From the NCBI GenBank assembly GCA_030549175.1, contig JAUKUA010000001.1:2294001-2358000 (forward strand): a stretch of 64,000 bases of DNA, written 5' to 3'. This stretch comes from Lasiosphaeris hirsuta (taxonomy: Eukaryota > Ascomycota > Sordariomycetes > Sordariales > Lasiosphaeriaceae). Positions 52,897 through 64,000 of the stretch are shown here, piece after piece (position 1 is the stretch's first letter; the number at the start of each line of letters is the position of its first letter). The notes under the pieces were generated by a model. That model was not told the origin of the DNA. It was given only the letters and a program-made list of their open reading frames with translations, and ran no database searches. Position numbers and translations under genes: made by a program.

Positions 52897-55162
52897 ATGC
52901 ATCTCAAATCGCTCTCGCGGTCGGCGGGCGATGACGCCAACGCCAACGCCAAAGCCAGCGGTCGCGTCAACGGCGGCTTGGCTAGCGACAGCCCACATCC
53001 CGACTGGCCATTACTGCCGCCGGCTGCGTTGAAATGGCAAAAGCAAAGGACAAGACGAGGGCCCTGGACTGCCACCATCGCCGCCTTTGCGACACTCGCG
53101 CTCGTCGCGCTGCTGCTCCGCGAGCGCGGGCGGCCCCTCTCGCCGCTTCCATGGCGCTGGACACTGGCCGATCCGGCAGCGCCTAGCCCGCCGCCGAAAG
53201 CGCCTGGGGGTGACGACTCGTTCCGCTGGGCTGACATCCCCGCCAGCCGGTCCCTGGTGTGGCACCCCTGCTACGCCTCGCCCGGCCCGCGGCCGCGCCG
53301 GTTCGACTGCGCCCGCCTCGACGTGCCCATGGACTGGCGGGACCCGTCCGACGCGCTGCGCGTCGTGCTGGCCATCATCCGCCTGCGCGCCGCCTCCCAC
53401 CCCCCCGCCAACAGCACGGCCTCGCACGGCGGCGCTGCCTACCGCGGCCCCATCATCTTCAACCCCGGCGGCCCCGGCGGGTCGGGGATCTGGGCGCTGC
53501 GCGACCACGGTGTGGACCTGCAGACCATCGTTGGCGACGACTACGACATTGTCAGCTTCGACCCGCGCGGCGTCGGGGCCTCGACGCCCCGCATCGAGTG
53601 CTGGGCCGGCAACGCCCGCGACCGCGCTGTTTGGGAACTGCAGGATGTCGGCAACGTCGACGCGCACCCGGGCGTGCTGTACGACGCGTTCGCGCGTGCC
53701 GGGGCTTTCTCGCGCATGTGCGAGGCGACGTTGGGGGAGGAGGGGATTTTAAGGCATAGCAGTACGAGCTCCCACGCGAGGGACATGTTGGAGATTTGGC
53801 AGGGGATGGGCGAGGAGAAGATTAGGTATTGGGGGTTCAGCTACGGCACGGTGCTTGGGGGGACGTTTGCAGCCATGTATCCGGACAAGGTGGAGAGGAT
53901 GGTCAATGATGGTGAGTTCCTCATGTGTGATATGGGGCTTGGTCGGGGTGCTTATTTCATTGTCAGGCAATGTCGACTACAAGGAGTGGTACTACGGGTC
54001 CTACATCAACTTTCTCCACGACACCGACAAGGTAATGGACGCCTTTTACGAATTTTGCCACCAAGCCGGTCCGCTGCGTTGCGCTTTCTACGCCCCCACT
54101 CCCCAACTCATCCGTATCCGCCTCGATACCCTCCTCTCCACTATTCGCATGACCCCGGTCCTCATCCCGCCCTCCCCCGCGTCGCCGTCCGGCCCTGACA
54201 TGCCCGAGCTAGTAACTTATTCCAAAGTCAAACGCATGCTCTCCACCGCCCTGTATCAACCCGTCTACCGCTTCCGACGCGTGGCCGCCGTCCTGGCCGC
54301 CCTCGAGCACGGCGACGGCGCACCTTATCACGCCTACACAGCGCCGGAGCGCCCCTCCCTGCCTACCTTCTGCCCTGCTGACGATACCCTTGTGCCCCCC
54401 TTCAACCCGGGTGACCCCGGCCCGGATGAGGACACCCCCGACGCCTTCCCCGCCATCATGTGCTCCGACGCAGAGGTCTTCAACGAGTCGGTGTCGGAAT
54501 TCGAGGCCTACGCCCTCCGCCTCCAAGAGATCAGCTCGGCCGCCGGGGCCGTGCAAACTGCGTTCCGGCTGTCCTGCGTCGGTCGCTCGGTGAGGCCCAA
54601 GTGGCGGTTCGACGGCCCGTTCGAGGCCAAGAACACCTCGTTCCCCCTGCTGTTTGTCAACAACCTCGCGGACAACGTCACGCCGCTGGTCAGCGCGAGG
54701 AACAACTCGGCCGGCTTCGAGGGGTCCGTGCTGCTGATGCAAAACTCGTACGGGCACACGAGCCTCACGGCGGCATCCCGCTGCACGGCCGAGTGGGTGA
54801 GGCGGTATTTCCGCGAGGGCCGGATGCCGCCTGCCGGGACGGTGTGCGAGGCCGACGTGGTCCCGTTCGGGGACAATAGTCCGGCGCGGGCTGAGGGAGA
54901 TGAGCTGAGTGCGGCCGTGAGGAGGTTAGCGGAGGATGGGAGGTGGGGGGACAGTTCCAGCCCCAATACTGAGTCCTCGGTCAGGGGTCGTTGCAGGATT
55001 TTGAGTTATTCGCACACTAAAATCCTTCTTCGGGTGATTTTCCGGCCATCCCATCCCTATCCCAGCGGTGCAGGATCTGGATTCTACGCAGTCGCTAACT
55101 CAAGCCACAGCATGCCTGGGTGGTGGGCCGCCAGGGTGTCGCCGGTCAATCAGACAGCCTAG
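52897..55162 (+). CDS. Membrane-anchored alpha/beta-hydrolase, TAP-like serine peptidase
   Basis: Two exons: 52897-53911 and 53967-55162, 736 residues; the join reads VNDGNVDYKEWYYGSY. A single helix near residue 55-75 (TATIAAFATLALVALLLRER) after a basic cytosolic segment suggests a type II anchor. Then FDCARLDVPMDWRDP, IIFNPGGPGGSG (oxyanion loop), IVSFDPRGVGAS, the nucleophile elbow YWGFSYGTVLGG, FVNNLADNVTPL (Asp) and LLMQNSYGHTSLTAASRC (His), all as in tripeptidyl-aminopeptidase / S33-type enzymes with a TAP-like C-terminal domain. It probably trims N-terminal peptides at the cell surface or in a secretory compartment. The last 70 residues after AVRRLAEDGRW look unconserved and may hide another intron. 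Confidence 0.87.
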
Positions 55163-55429
55163 TTCTCTCTGACATGAATATCGAGAGTTTTATTGATTGA
55201 CTTGGCGCGAAAGGAAAAGGAGCTAGCCAAATGCCGCTGAACCGGGAAGCACGAACGAAAATAGATGAATTGATGGGTTGCGTGCATCAAGGCCTAGAAG
55301 ACGGCGGCATTGGTCTGTTCTGGAATATATGAGAGACCCTTCTCCTGCGCATCCGCGACTGCCGGCTCCTCTGTCCGCTTCCTAGATCCATCGCGTCAGT
55401 GAACTGTTCCCTCTGAAGATGATGGTGGC

Positions 55430-56444
55430 GTGTCTTCGGTACTGCTAGCCCTGTTAGTGGCAGCATTGGCGACCTGGCATCGTCGCTCAATGCAGGCATA
55501 TCAAGTCGTCCTCGGTCACCTCGATATCCTTGGCGTCTTCAGTCTCGTCCGCGGCACCCTCATCTGTGGTATCCTCGGTGGTAATATCCTGGGCAGCGTC
55601 CTCCTCGGCGATACCATCTTCAACAGTCTCCTCTGCGGTTCAACTTCCTCGCTCGCCCCTTCATCGGTGGTATCGTCAGCAGCGCTGTCGTCGCCATCGG
55701 CTACCCCTAGACCCACTCCGTCATGCAACAGCTATGGCTATCTCGCCCAAAATGCATACCTATACCGTGTCGACATCGCAACTGGAGGGGCTAGCCTAGT
55801 GGCCACGGATTTCGGCGGTACGACCAACGGGCTGAGCTATAACGTTCTCGACAACTACCTCTATGGCCGTTAGGACGCCGGTGACAGGACATACAATCTC
55901 GTCTGAATTAGCAGCGACGGCACCTCAACAGTGGTTCGAAACTTGGGTTCTACCTTGAACGGCAACACCGGCGGCATCGACACGAACGGCTACTACTAGC
56001 TCTCTGGGGGGTGGACAGGCCTGGTACAAGATCGACCTACGGCCGGGGAGCGCAACATACGCCGAGGTAGTCGATAGCGGCACGGCCGACAGCCTAGGTT
56101 ATTCCATCGCCAATTGGGTGTATACTCTGTCGGGCGGGGAGTTCCTCTACGCCGTGGCCACAAACAGCCCGGGTGCTAACACGGCCACCGTGGTGTGTTT
56201 CAGCTTGGATTCGAAGGTCTGGACCGTTGTCCGCCAATACACTGGCACGCCCTCGTCCACATGGGGTGCCGTGTACGGCATCAACACGGGCATCATCTAC
56301 GCGTCTGACAACAACTGTGGCCAGATCTTGTCGTTCCCTGTGAACGGCGCTGCTGCGAGTTTGGTAAGCAGTGGCCCGCCCTCTGGTCAGAACGATGGCG
56401 CACGCTGTGTGCTCAATCTAGACTCGGGAATTTCCGGATCGTGA
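55430..56444 (+). pseudogene. Decayed DUF6923-like secreted protein gene
   Basis: A Ser/Val-rich linker in one frame (SSVSSAAPSSVVSSVVISWA) is followed in another by CNSYGYLAQNAYLYRVDIAT, FGGTTNGLSYNVLDNYLYGR, then stop TAG; later SSDGTSTVVRNLG, DTNGYY*LSGG; then, after a frame change within GGGGGG at about 56006-56011, QAWYKIDLRPGSATYAEVVD, LGYSIANWVYTLSGGEFLYA, TWGAVYGINTGIIYASDNNC. This is the repeating pattern of fungal DUF6923-type proteins. Three stops (TAG, TGA, TAG) and at least two frameshifts make it a pseudogene. A signal-peptide-like start was not found. Confidence 0.65.
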
Positions 56445-57062
56445 GGGGGTTAAGGGTGTCCCTGGGTCATGTCGCTGGAGCGGGTCTGATGATCGATTGT
56501 GGAACTACCTCGGTACCTCGCCTTACATGAAGGCTTGTTTGGAACCCCTAACGACTCCCAAGATATGGGAGTTAGGCTTGTTCAGTTAGGGAAAGGGGTT
56601 AGATACCTATTCGGAAATAACGGCACATAATCGAATCGGCCGTTTTGGAGCCATCGCAGTTGGGTCTCACATACGTGGGCTGAAGACGTCAACTGGAAGG
56701 AGAAAGCGGGTTGGTTACACGCATGATGACAATGAAGGCAAGAAGCCAAGATTCTGACGATCTCCTTCCCCTCAAGTTTTCTTTCATGGATCCGAAACCT
56801 TCTTCATTATGTCTGTGCAGTCAGCCCAGTGCCATTCAGCAGACCCGCATTCATGATGCGAGATAAACACAACATCTCCGCGAACCAAGTGCAAGCGGGG
56901 GAGGACCCGTTGAAAACAGTTCAAGTTCACTCTCAGCCGGGTTTTCACGACAACACAAACACCAGGCACGCAACCGACTCCAGTTCCTCGGCAGTCACCG
57001 ACATACCAGAAAACATACCACCGGCGGCTTCCTTGCTCAGTCTCTCTTTGTAGCCTACTACG
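56445..57062. other. Intergenic region
   Basis: About 620 bases, partly AT-rich; a 74-codon plus frame at 56,829-57,053 shows no domain. Contains the leader of the next relic. Confidence 0.5.
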
Positions 57063-58150
57063 ATGCCTCGCAGACCAAGGGCTGGAAGACCGGTTCGCAG
57101 ATCGACCGAGGTTACTTCAGCCAACTTCAAGTACGAGAATGGTTGCTTTTACGCCATAGTAGGCCCCCCGAATCTCGTCGAGCGTGTGGACAGTGCCCGC
57201 CTCAGAGCCTTGTTTTTGCCCGAAGTAGCCGCCGAAACAGTAAGGTTGATGACACGGAACCCAGGCTTCGTCCACGGACAGTTGAAGCACTATGGTATTG
57301 GCAATCCTGTGAGTGACCCCATCGGCCAACTGACGAAGATGCTCTCCGATGGCGAGGTAAGATGGTGACGCTTCATTCCTGTTTCAACAAGACCCCCCCT
57401 CACTAACACGATCCCGTCAACCAGTGTGACAACGTTCCTCGTCTGTTGAGGCCATCAAGTATGAGCTTTTCACCACCAGCTATGCCGCTCGTTGCCGTAA
57501 CTCGCCGTTTTCTCACTCAAACTCCCCTGTTGGAGAGTATCTTGTAAAGTGCGAGGAAATCGACCGATTCTAGTCCCACGAGATCAACCTTGCCAAGACG
57601 TCCCACCTCAAGACAATGAGCATCTACAAGACCGACGCGGTTTTTATCTACAAAGCCGCCTTCGACTTCGGCATCATCAAAGGATTGATGTATGTCGGCC
57701 CCATGGAATATCAGCTTGAGAAGACGCTTGAGTGGTGTGAGGAAGATGAACCCCCGGTTGCCACCCGTGGCGACGGCCGTCGTCGGCCGGATATCAGGGG
57801 AACTTGGGAGAAATTATTCCCGCGCATGGTCTTCAGAGATGTCAGCATGGGAGAAATCCACCGGGTAATGCAGAAGGGAGCCATCGAGTTCAAAAACGAT
57901 CACTTCTCCTTCACTGGAATCGCCGACATGGCGGGCATTGGTCGGGGAGTGTCCTTCACAGCCGTCCATGTCACGCCTAATCGTAAATGCATCAGATGTC
58001 AGAGTCTCTGTGATATATATGTCCATGGTGATTATTTGCTACGAGTAGATGTCGCTTGGCGTCTCTCGTGCCGAGTATGCAAGTGTTGTTCTAGGATCTA
58101 TGTTCTGGATTCGTTCTGCTCATGCCCCATGCGCCATATCCATGACTGAT
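57063..58150 (+). pseudogene. Decayed gene of unknown family
   Basis: The ATG 57063 reads MPRRPRAGRPVRRSTEVTSA, NFKYENGCFYAIVGPPNLVE, RVDSARLRALFLPEVAAETV and stays open to a donor at 57357 (GAG|GTAAGA); the acceptor CAACCAG ends at 57424. The second exon needs a one-base frameshift near 57,443 (CDNVPRL / VEAIKYELFTTSYAARCRN), meets TAG at about 57571 (IDRF*SHEINLAKTSHL), then remains open through MSIYKTDAVFIYKAAFDFGI, IKGLMYVGPMEYQLEKTLEW and KLFPRMVFRDVSMGEI. One stop and one frameshift: recently broken. No domain recognised. Confidence 0.55.
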
Positions 58151-58343
58151 TTCTATATGCACCGACTCCGAGTTAAACTGTTAAGAAATAATGAGAAAAA
58201 AACTCCCACTAAATCATAAATTGCGTCGTCGCCTTGCTGTCCTGGCCACCAAATCCCCAAGATAAACGCCACCCACTAGGCTCGCGCCCCAGCTTGAACC
58301 GACAAACAACACTACACTAACCCAAACACGATCACTCCAACAC

Positions 58344-61275
58344 TCAAAAGCTGAACAACCCACTCCTCCTCTTCCCAAACGGATATACAATCAACGCACT
58401 CAATGACAGCCCCACGGAAATACTAATCGCCACCTGGATGACGCTAAACAGCACGTTGAAAGCGGTGCTGTTCAGGTCCCCATCGGAACTCGAAGCCGCC
58501 CGCGGCGTCTCGGCCATAGTCCCATTAACCAGCATGGTCTCATTGCGGGTGATCTGGTCGGCGCTAGTGACGCCGCTGAGCAGCGACCCGCCGACGGCCA
58601 GCCCGGACGGCACCTGGACGAAGATGGCGGGGAGCATGGCGGCGGCGGCGAGGCCGTACCCGATGCGGCGCGTGTGGCGGGCGATGCCGCTCCCCTCGCC
58701 CGCCTTTTCGGACGGCGGGGGCGGCAGGCCGGGCTCGACGTCTTTGGGCACCGACTCGGTCGAGAAGGAGTAGTTGGACGCGCTGTTGTAGTAAATGTGG
58801 CGCGGCTTGTACCACGGCGACAGGCGGCGCATGCGGGGCGAGAGATGTTTCTCCCAGAGGTCGAGCGTGAGGTTTTGAGTCTTGCGCCCGAGCCGCGAGT
58901 AGAGGTTGGCGAGCACGCCGATGCAGAGGGCGCCCAGCGAGTTCGAGAGGGTCGCGTTCCCTCGGAAGTGTCGCGATGAAAAGTTGTTGACGCAGTATCC
59001 TGCGAGCGAGATGACTACCATGACTGAGAAGGAGTGTTAGCGGCCGTTCAAGGGGGCATGGGACTAGGAGGATGCACATACCTGGCGTCTGTTTCCATTT
59101 GGCCTGGTTGATGCAACACAGACACAAGGTAAAAGGCAAAACAAAAAGGAGGTAGTAATTTTGGCCTGGTCTTTTGCTGTACCATTCTTCGCCCGCCGAG
59201 CAGTGGACGGCGCTGACGGCGTTGGGGTCGATGTAACCGTAGATAACGGACCCAATCGTAATGCCATATCCGAGAAAAAGAGAGTAAATGAGTGCGTAGA
59301 CCATGCGGACGGAACCAGAAATCATCTGGTGACTTTGAAGCTCCAAGCTTGCGCAAAGCACAATGTAACCGGGAAGAATGAGAGCAATGGAAGATTGTGC
59401 CATGGCGGAGAAACAGAACAAGTGGCCGCCGCCATTGATGTTGATGGAGCCAAAGACGCGCGATAGGAATGAAGTAGCAACGGCCGCCATGATCTCGAAT
59501 ACATTGGCGTACAGTTCGTTGGAAGGAGCAATGAATAGCTGCAGGAACCCTACCAAGCAGCCGAGTATAAAGCAGATTGGCATGTCGATGTAGCGGCCTT
59601 CGAAGCCGAATGGGGCGACGGTCGCTGATGCAATACCAAAAAGAAAAATGCGGAGCCAGATGGGGAATTTGTCAGAACGGTCGGCGACCTCGTTTAGTCG
59701 GTTGATGGCTTCCTCGGCGCCGAGGATATCGTGCACAACCTCTTTGTAGATTTGATGAACGTCGCGCAAACGGCCAAGGTCAACACCCTGTGGTGTCCGG
59801 AGTATCTTGACTTCGGTGGTGTGTGTGTTGCTGTCATCAAAAGATATGATCATGGCTCCTGGCAAGTACATGAACTGGCCCTCGATACCGAGAACACGAG
59901 CCGACATTTTCATGTAAGCTTCGAGCCGATGAGTTGGCGCGCCATACATCATCAGGGACTTGCACAACTTGATCAGATATTGGTGGCGGCTGATGATCTG
60001 CGCAATATGGACAGTAATGCGAAACTCCTCTTGCTTCTTCGACCTCGTCCGCTTTCTGGGGCGCTCTCGCTCCTGCTTGATCTTGTCAGAGGCGGCCTTG
60101 GATATGTCTTCGGACCCGGGGGCGGTGAACATGAGCGACGTCGAGACGAGGCCCTCGAGCGCTGTGCCGGAGGGGGGGCGCGATCCCCGAAAGCCGCGGC
60201 CTCCCAGTCTCGGCGTGCTCGGTCTCGACGTTGGGGGAGTATTGGAAGGTGATCGGTTCGGTGTTCGACCGGGAGTGCTCGGAGCACTCGAGAAGGTGGC
60301 TTCTGATCGATTCTTGTCGTCGGCGTTGTAGAGCTTGAGCAAATTGCCGAGGATGCCGCCCTTGTACTTTTCTGGATGGGGTATGTTCTCCAAGTCATCG
60401 GAAACGGGGGTCGCTGTTCCAGAGCGAGGGAAGGCGAGCTGATGCATAAGAGGTGTTGCGCGACGCGCATGTCTCCTGACAAGGTCGGTTGCCGCCTGCT
60501 GTGCTCCCTTGCGCACTCTGAGTCCGCTCGAGTTCTGAGCGCTAGAAACATCATGTGAATTTGTGCCTACACCCTCGGGTTCCGATAGCAGCGCCTCCCT
60601 ATCGAAAGGGGTACTCATTCCGGATTCGACACCATCGAGAGAGCCTCTTCTCGAGGCGGGGGCTAAAGAAGACCCGACAGCGAAAGCAAGTCGGTCGGCT
60701 CGGTTCTTAGCCTCAACCTCTGACCAGTGCGGCACAGCATTGGAGATGTCGCTGGGCGGGCTATCAGCATTCATGGGTCTCCGGAGCACAGGGCGCGGTA
60801 GACTTGGAGGGGCTGTGCCGCCGTGGTGCTCGGGCTGCAAAATCTCGGCGAGGGCGGCAGTGAGCTCGTCCTTGTTGAACGAGTCTCTTTTCGCGGGGCC
60901 GCCCTCGGTCGCCATAGGCGTCGAAGAAGCGTTTGTATCACCTCCTGGCGAGAATGAGAAGTAGTCTTGGGAGAATTGCTGCGGTTCGGGAGTCACTAGA
61001 AATGGGTTTGTTGGATCCTCGTTTGTTGGGGCTACGCCTGTTTGGGCAAATGACGTTGAAGGCGCATATGGTGTTGGAGGTCCGCGTGGTTGCGGAAATG
61101 ATGATGTTGAAGCTGCGCCTACTTGCGACTCGTTGTCACTAGCAAAGCCCACCTTCTTCTTCTCCCTGGCCCTTCTCGACAGCGGGTTGCCAACATTTTG
61201 CTGTGGTATTTGCTGCTCTACCCCGTTTGAAGGGCTCGTCCGGAAGGGGCCTTCGGGGGCTCGTTGCGAGTCCAT
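58344..61275 (-). CDS. ThrE/Prm10-type multipass membrane protein
   Basis: Two exons: 59082-61275 and 58344-59023 (intron 58 nt), 957 residues. ATG 61275 (MDSQRAPEGP) chosen. The first 390 residues are disordered and Ser/Pro/Thr-rich with basic patches (RERPRKRTRSKKQEEFR). Then the ThrE domain: FRITVHIAQIISRHQYLIKL, CKSLMMYGAPTHRLEAYMKM, GIEGQFMYLPGAMIISFDD. It is followed by helices (WLRIFLFGIASATVAPFGF, ICFILGCLVGFLQLFIAPS, AMAQSSIALILPGYIVLCAS) and, after the intron, a second hydrophobic half (VMVVISLAGYCVNNF, ALCIGVLANLYSRLG, AAAMLPAIFVQVPSGLAVGG, FNVLFSVIQVAISISVGLSL). This is the layout of the fungal pheromone-regulated membrane protein 10 family, related to bacterial threonine/serine exporters. 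Transport substrate in fungi is unknown. Confidence 0.9.
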
Positions 61276-63269
61276 CACTCGCGGCGAGGCGCCCTCAAGC
61301 GCGAAGATGCAGCAGTTTCGGCCTTTTGTTGTCCTTCTCGTATATTACGTCGACCTCCCGGTGTTGAGAATTTCGAAGAAAAAGTAAAAGAAAAATACCG
61401 AATGAGTGTTTCTGTATAACCGTCGATGAAAATGTAAGATGATTTGCAAGGTTCAAGGAAATGGAGTTGTAACGGAAGGAAGTTCCAGGCCGCCCGGTCT
61501 TTCGAAGCACGGATGGGAGCTGTGGTCAAGTCAAAAGCTACGAGAGAAACAATCACATCAGTTCGAGGAGGGGGCGTGCAATGCGAAATAGATCTGGCCA
61601 GACTATGAGTGAGTGGATGTGAAGAAAGCAAAGAAAAGCTGGGATTGGCCCCGTCAACACGGAAGCCAAGGAAGTTGACAGAGGGGGGAAGGACAACCGT
61701 GCCAATAGGCTTCGGGCTTCTATTTCTCCTCGTATCTCTCTGAGCTCAAGCTTGCGGTCCCTGCAGTGTCTGGCAGTATCCGCCCGCAGTTCCTGCAGTT
61801 CCTGCAGTTCCTGACGACATCCCGTCCGCCAGGGGAACCGGGTTCCGCAGCATCCATGTTCTTTGTCGGGGGCTAACTCGCCAATGCGCGCACCAATCCA
61901 GGGCAGCCAGGGCATCGCCGAACGGCATCCCGATCGATGTCGACCAGCACTGGCTGGGTTGGGGGGTGCTTGTATAGCTGCCGCCGGCCATGGGAGCCTT
62001 ATCCGGCGAACCTTTGCTGGCCTGGCACGCCTCGCCCCCACCTGACCCTCATCTGGGCCTCATCCCACCACCGTGATGGGCCACTGTTATGGATCCCTGG
62101 CAGTATCAGATTGTTGGAGGTGGAGCGGTGGAGGCGATTGACGGCAGCGGGCATCCAAGAAAGACAGCGCACAACGTCATCGGACTCGACGAGTTTTCAC
62201 GCGTGGGGAAATCGTCGTGTTCTCCCAGTCTCGACCGCAGCTGGGTGCTGTTCTTTGTTCCCCGTACACCGCCAATTGATCTCGTGATGACCGAAGCTAC
62301 AATTGAACCGAGCGATGTCGGGGCCAGCCGAGCACACGAGCAGGCAAGCGATTGCGTGCCGCGGGCGCCCTCCGCGGGCGGATAAAATGTGTTACAGCTG
62401 GTAGGTTGAATGGCGAATAATTCTCAGGCGAGATGCGAGCGACGGGCGGCGGGCAGCGGCCCATAGTAATTCTCTTCTAGCTGCTCGGCATGCGCCCAAG
62501 GTTTCCTGGAATGACTCAGGGTCGTTCAAGGTGCCGGCAGTACGCTGGTAGTGTCCGGTTTTCAGCTTCTGGCTACTTCGCGTGGATAATGAATGACCTT
62601 TTGGCAAAAGACAGGCAAGCAGCAAACCTGGCTGGAAGGATCAAATGAAGACTTGCCGTTGTCGAAATGGTGGCAGTGTTAGCAATGCGGCTCTTCGGTC
62701 CAGGGCCGGTCGAGGGCCAGTCCAGGGGCGCTCAGGCCAGGCACCCAGGGTCCTGTTCGCCACTCCATCTGTTCGTTCCTGCAGCCCGCTCCTTCCACGC
62801 GTGACCCGGGACCCTGGGAAAAGCAATTTCAGGAGGGGGTGTGCACTGGCCAGGCCGATCAAGTCGATCGCGATGCGGCACAGGAAAACCATCTGACACT
62901 ACGAATCTAACAATACCTTGTTTCGCCGACATTTGAAGCGAAGCCTATTTTCTTCCCTTCGCCTTGACCACCACATTGACAAAAACATTGACAAAAACTT
63001 ATCCTGCAACCACAGATGACTCTGAAGCCGTTGATGTCTAGACGCATCTTTCAGAATGGCCCTCCTTTCCTGAAACGCTAGGTCAAAATGGTGTCCCCAA
63101 ATCATGCCCCAAGTGTCGTCGCAGAATCCACCTGCAACTCCAACCCCATATTCCGATTGCTCAGCCCCCAAAGACCAGCATTATTCCACCATTTTAAGTC
63201 CATTAGATATCTCCAACACCTGCGCAATCCGACTCTTGAACACCACAAACCTCGACTTCTTCCGTCCCC
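61276..63269. other. Intergenic region, about 2 kb
   Basis: A plus frame at 62,089-62,385 (MDPWQYQIVGGGAVEAIDGS) has no recognisable domain. CTGCAGTTC is tandemly repeated at about 61,788-61,812. The left part is the promoter of the ThrE-type gene. No gene could be supported. Confidence 0.5.
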
Positions 63270-64000
63270 TCATTTGGATGTCAGCACGAAATTCGAGTTG
63301 TCGTACGCCTCGGCTTCGCACACCACAGTGCCATTCTCGTTCTGGAGGTGCACCATGGCAGCTCCGTCAATGCCAATGTTTTTGCCCTTGACCGTCGTGG
63401 CTGCTGCATCAACAAACCATACGTCCGAGAAGCTGGCAAAGGCCACCTGCCCCTTTGCATCGTAGAAGTCCTCGACAATCCACTCGGCATCAACGCGGCA
63501 CAGCTTTGGCCCGTTCGATACCGTGATAGCGACCGAGTATCCTTGCTGAGCATTGGTAATGATTCTGCTCGTCTGGTCAGCTCAGAGTCTCCGTCGAGAG
63601 ACGATGACGATGGCACTTACACTTTGCCAGATGTTGCCGACGTCGCCGTTATGTTTACCGTCATCCACTCGCCCGGCTTGACCGGCAGACCCTTGATGGA
63701 GTACGATGCCTCGGGATACCATTGCCACCAAGCAGACGCACTCTGCCCACCGTTAGTGTTGACCTTGAGACATGATGTTAGTGCTTTCTCTCAGGGTAGT
63801 TATCGTAACGGTCCAACGTACAACCGTGGTCACGCCGGCTTGCAGCAGTGCCGACTTGCACGCCGCACCATCTATGCCGACCCATGCTGCGGCGTACTGT
63901 GCACCCGGAATTCCCGGCCGCAGTTGGAGGTCCGGCGCCGTGAAGTAGCTGAAGGCGTTGACGATCTGGTCCGCCGAAGTCGAGTGCTGCGATGCGCCGC
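63270..64000 (-). CDS. Peptidase G1 (eqolisin) family, 3' part
   Basis: Three exons seen: 63822-64000 (runs off the right edge), 63621-63763 and 63270-63564, introns 58 and 56 nt, all in frame. The translation reads FSYFTAPDLQLRPGIPGAQY, AAAWVGIDGAACKSALLQAG, VTTVVNTNGGQSASAWWQWY, PEASYSIKGLPVKPGEWMTV, SGKVIITNAQQGYSV, LCRVDAEWIVEDFYDAKGQV, GIDGAAMVHLQNENG and ends DNSNFVLTSK. The catalytic Gln (WWQWYPE) and Glu (DAEWIVEDF) of the glutamic peptidases are both present. The signal and propeptide lie to the right of the window. A secreted acid endopeptidase. Confidence 0.9.

Noticed and set aside
53011..53667. 218-codon minus frame
   Set aside because: Antisense shadow in GC-rich coding sequence of the TAP-like peptidase.
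60058..60331. Plus frames opposite the ThrE-type gene
   Set aside because: Antisense shadows of the disordered N-terminal region.
1..64000. tRNA, rRNA or CRISPR features
   Set aside because: No T-loop plus anticodon arrangement, rRNA core or spaced direct-repeat array was seen; reading by eye could miss a tRNA with an intron.

Overview
The window is nuclear DNA of a filamentous ascomycete (Pezizomycotina, most likely Sordariomycetes). The evidence is the short GT-AG introns of about 50-150 nt with CTRAC-type branch sites, the Zn2Cys6 and Zn2Cys6-like/C2H2 regulators, an AA11 chitin monooxygenase, a G1 (eqolisin) peptidase, a fungal CorA-like protein, and a mix of pogo, Tad-type LINE and copia remnants. 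All family names come from motif recognition by eye; no database search was possible. Exon borders were worked out by reading splice sites and checking frames by hand.

Bases 1-29,500 are gene-poor and repeat-rich. The left edge holds the 5' part of a Zn2Cys6 regulator with an unusually long zinc-cluster linker. Then come a decayed acyl-protein thioesterase with a GT microsatellite inside it, two solo copia-type LTRs of one family with clean 5-bp target duplications (4249-4439 and 14107-14321), a small secreted cysteine-rich protein (5570-6187), a partial Cys-rich gene (8103-8450), an internally deleted LINE (about 11,780-13,640), an array of hairpins (13,823-14,012), and an intact-looking four-exon CorA-like gene (15,979-18,113). 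A pogo-type transposon is inserted inside a relative of itself (19,969-23,684). It is followed by relics of a DUF7924-like gene, a fungal GTPase and a TPR protein. Most premature stops in the relics are TAG where Trp or Gln is expected, as C-to-T decay of the RIP kind would give.

Bases 29,500-64,000 are gene-dense euchromatin. In order they hold an aquaporin (+), a secreted CE1 esterase (-), a divergent pair made of an FAD aromatic-ring monooxygenase (-) and a vanillyl-alcohol-oxidase-type flavoenzyme (+), and a 1033-residue regulator with a Zn2Cys6-like N-terminus and C2H2 C-terminus (-). Next come a small unknown gene, a gene with a single in-frame stop, an AA11 monooxygenase (-), an unknown protein (-), and the proteasome lid deubiquitinase Rpn11 (-) head to head with the histone deacetylase Rpd3 (+). 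Then follow a membrane-anchored TAP-like peptidase (+), two decayed genes, a ThrE/Prm10-type membrane protein (-), and the 3' part of a G1 peptidase (-) running off the right edge.

The esterase, the VAO-type oxidase, the FAD monooxygenase and the adjacent regulator could work together on plant-derived aromatics: ester cleavage outside the cell, then oxidation and ring hydroxylation inside. The VAO/monooxygenase pair shares one 458-bp promoter region. This is inference from gene content and layout, not proof of a pathway.
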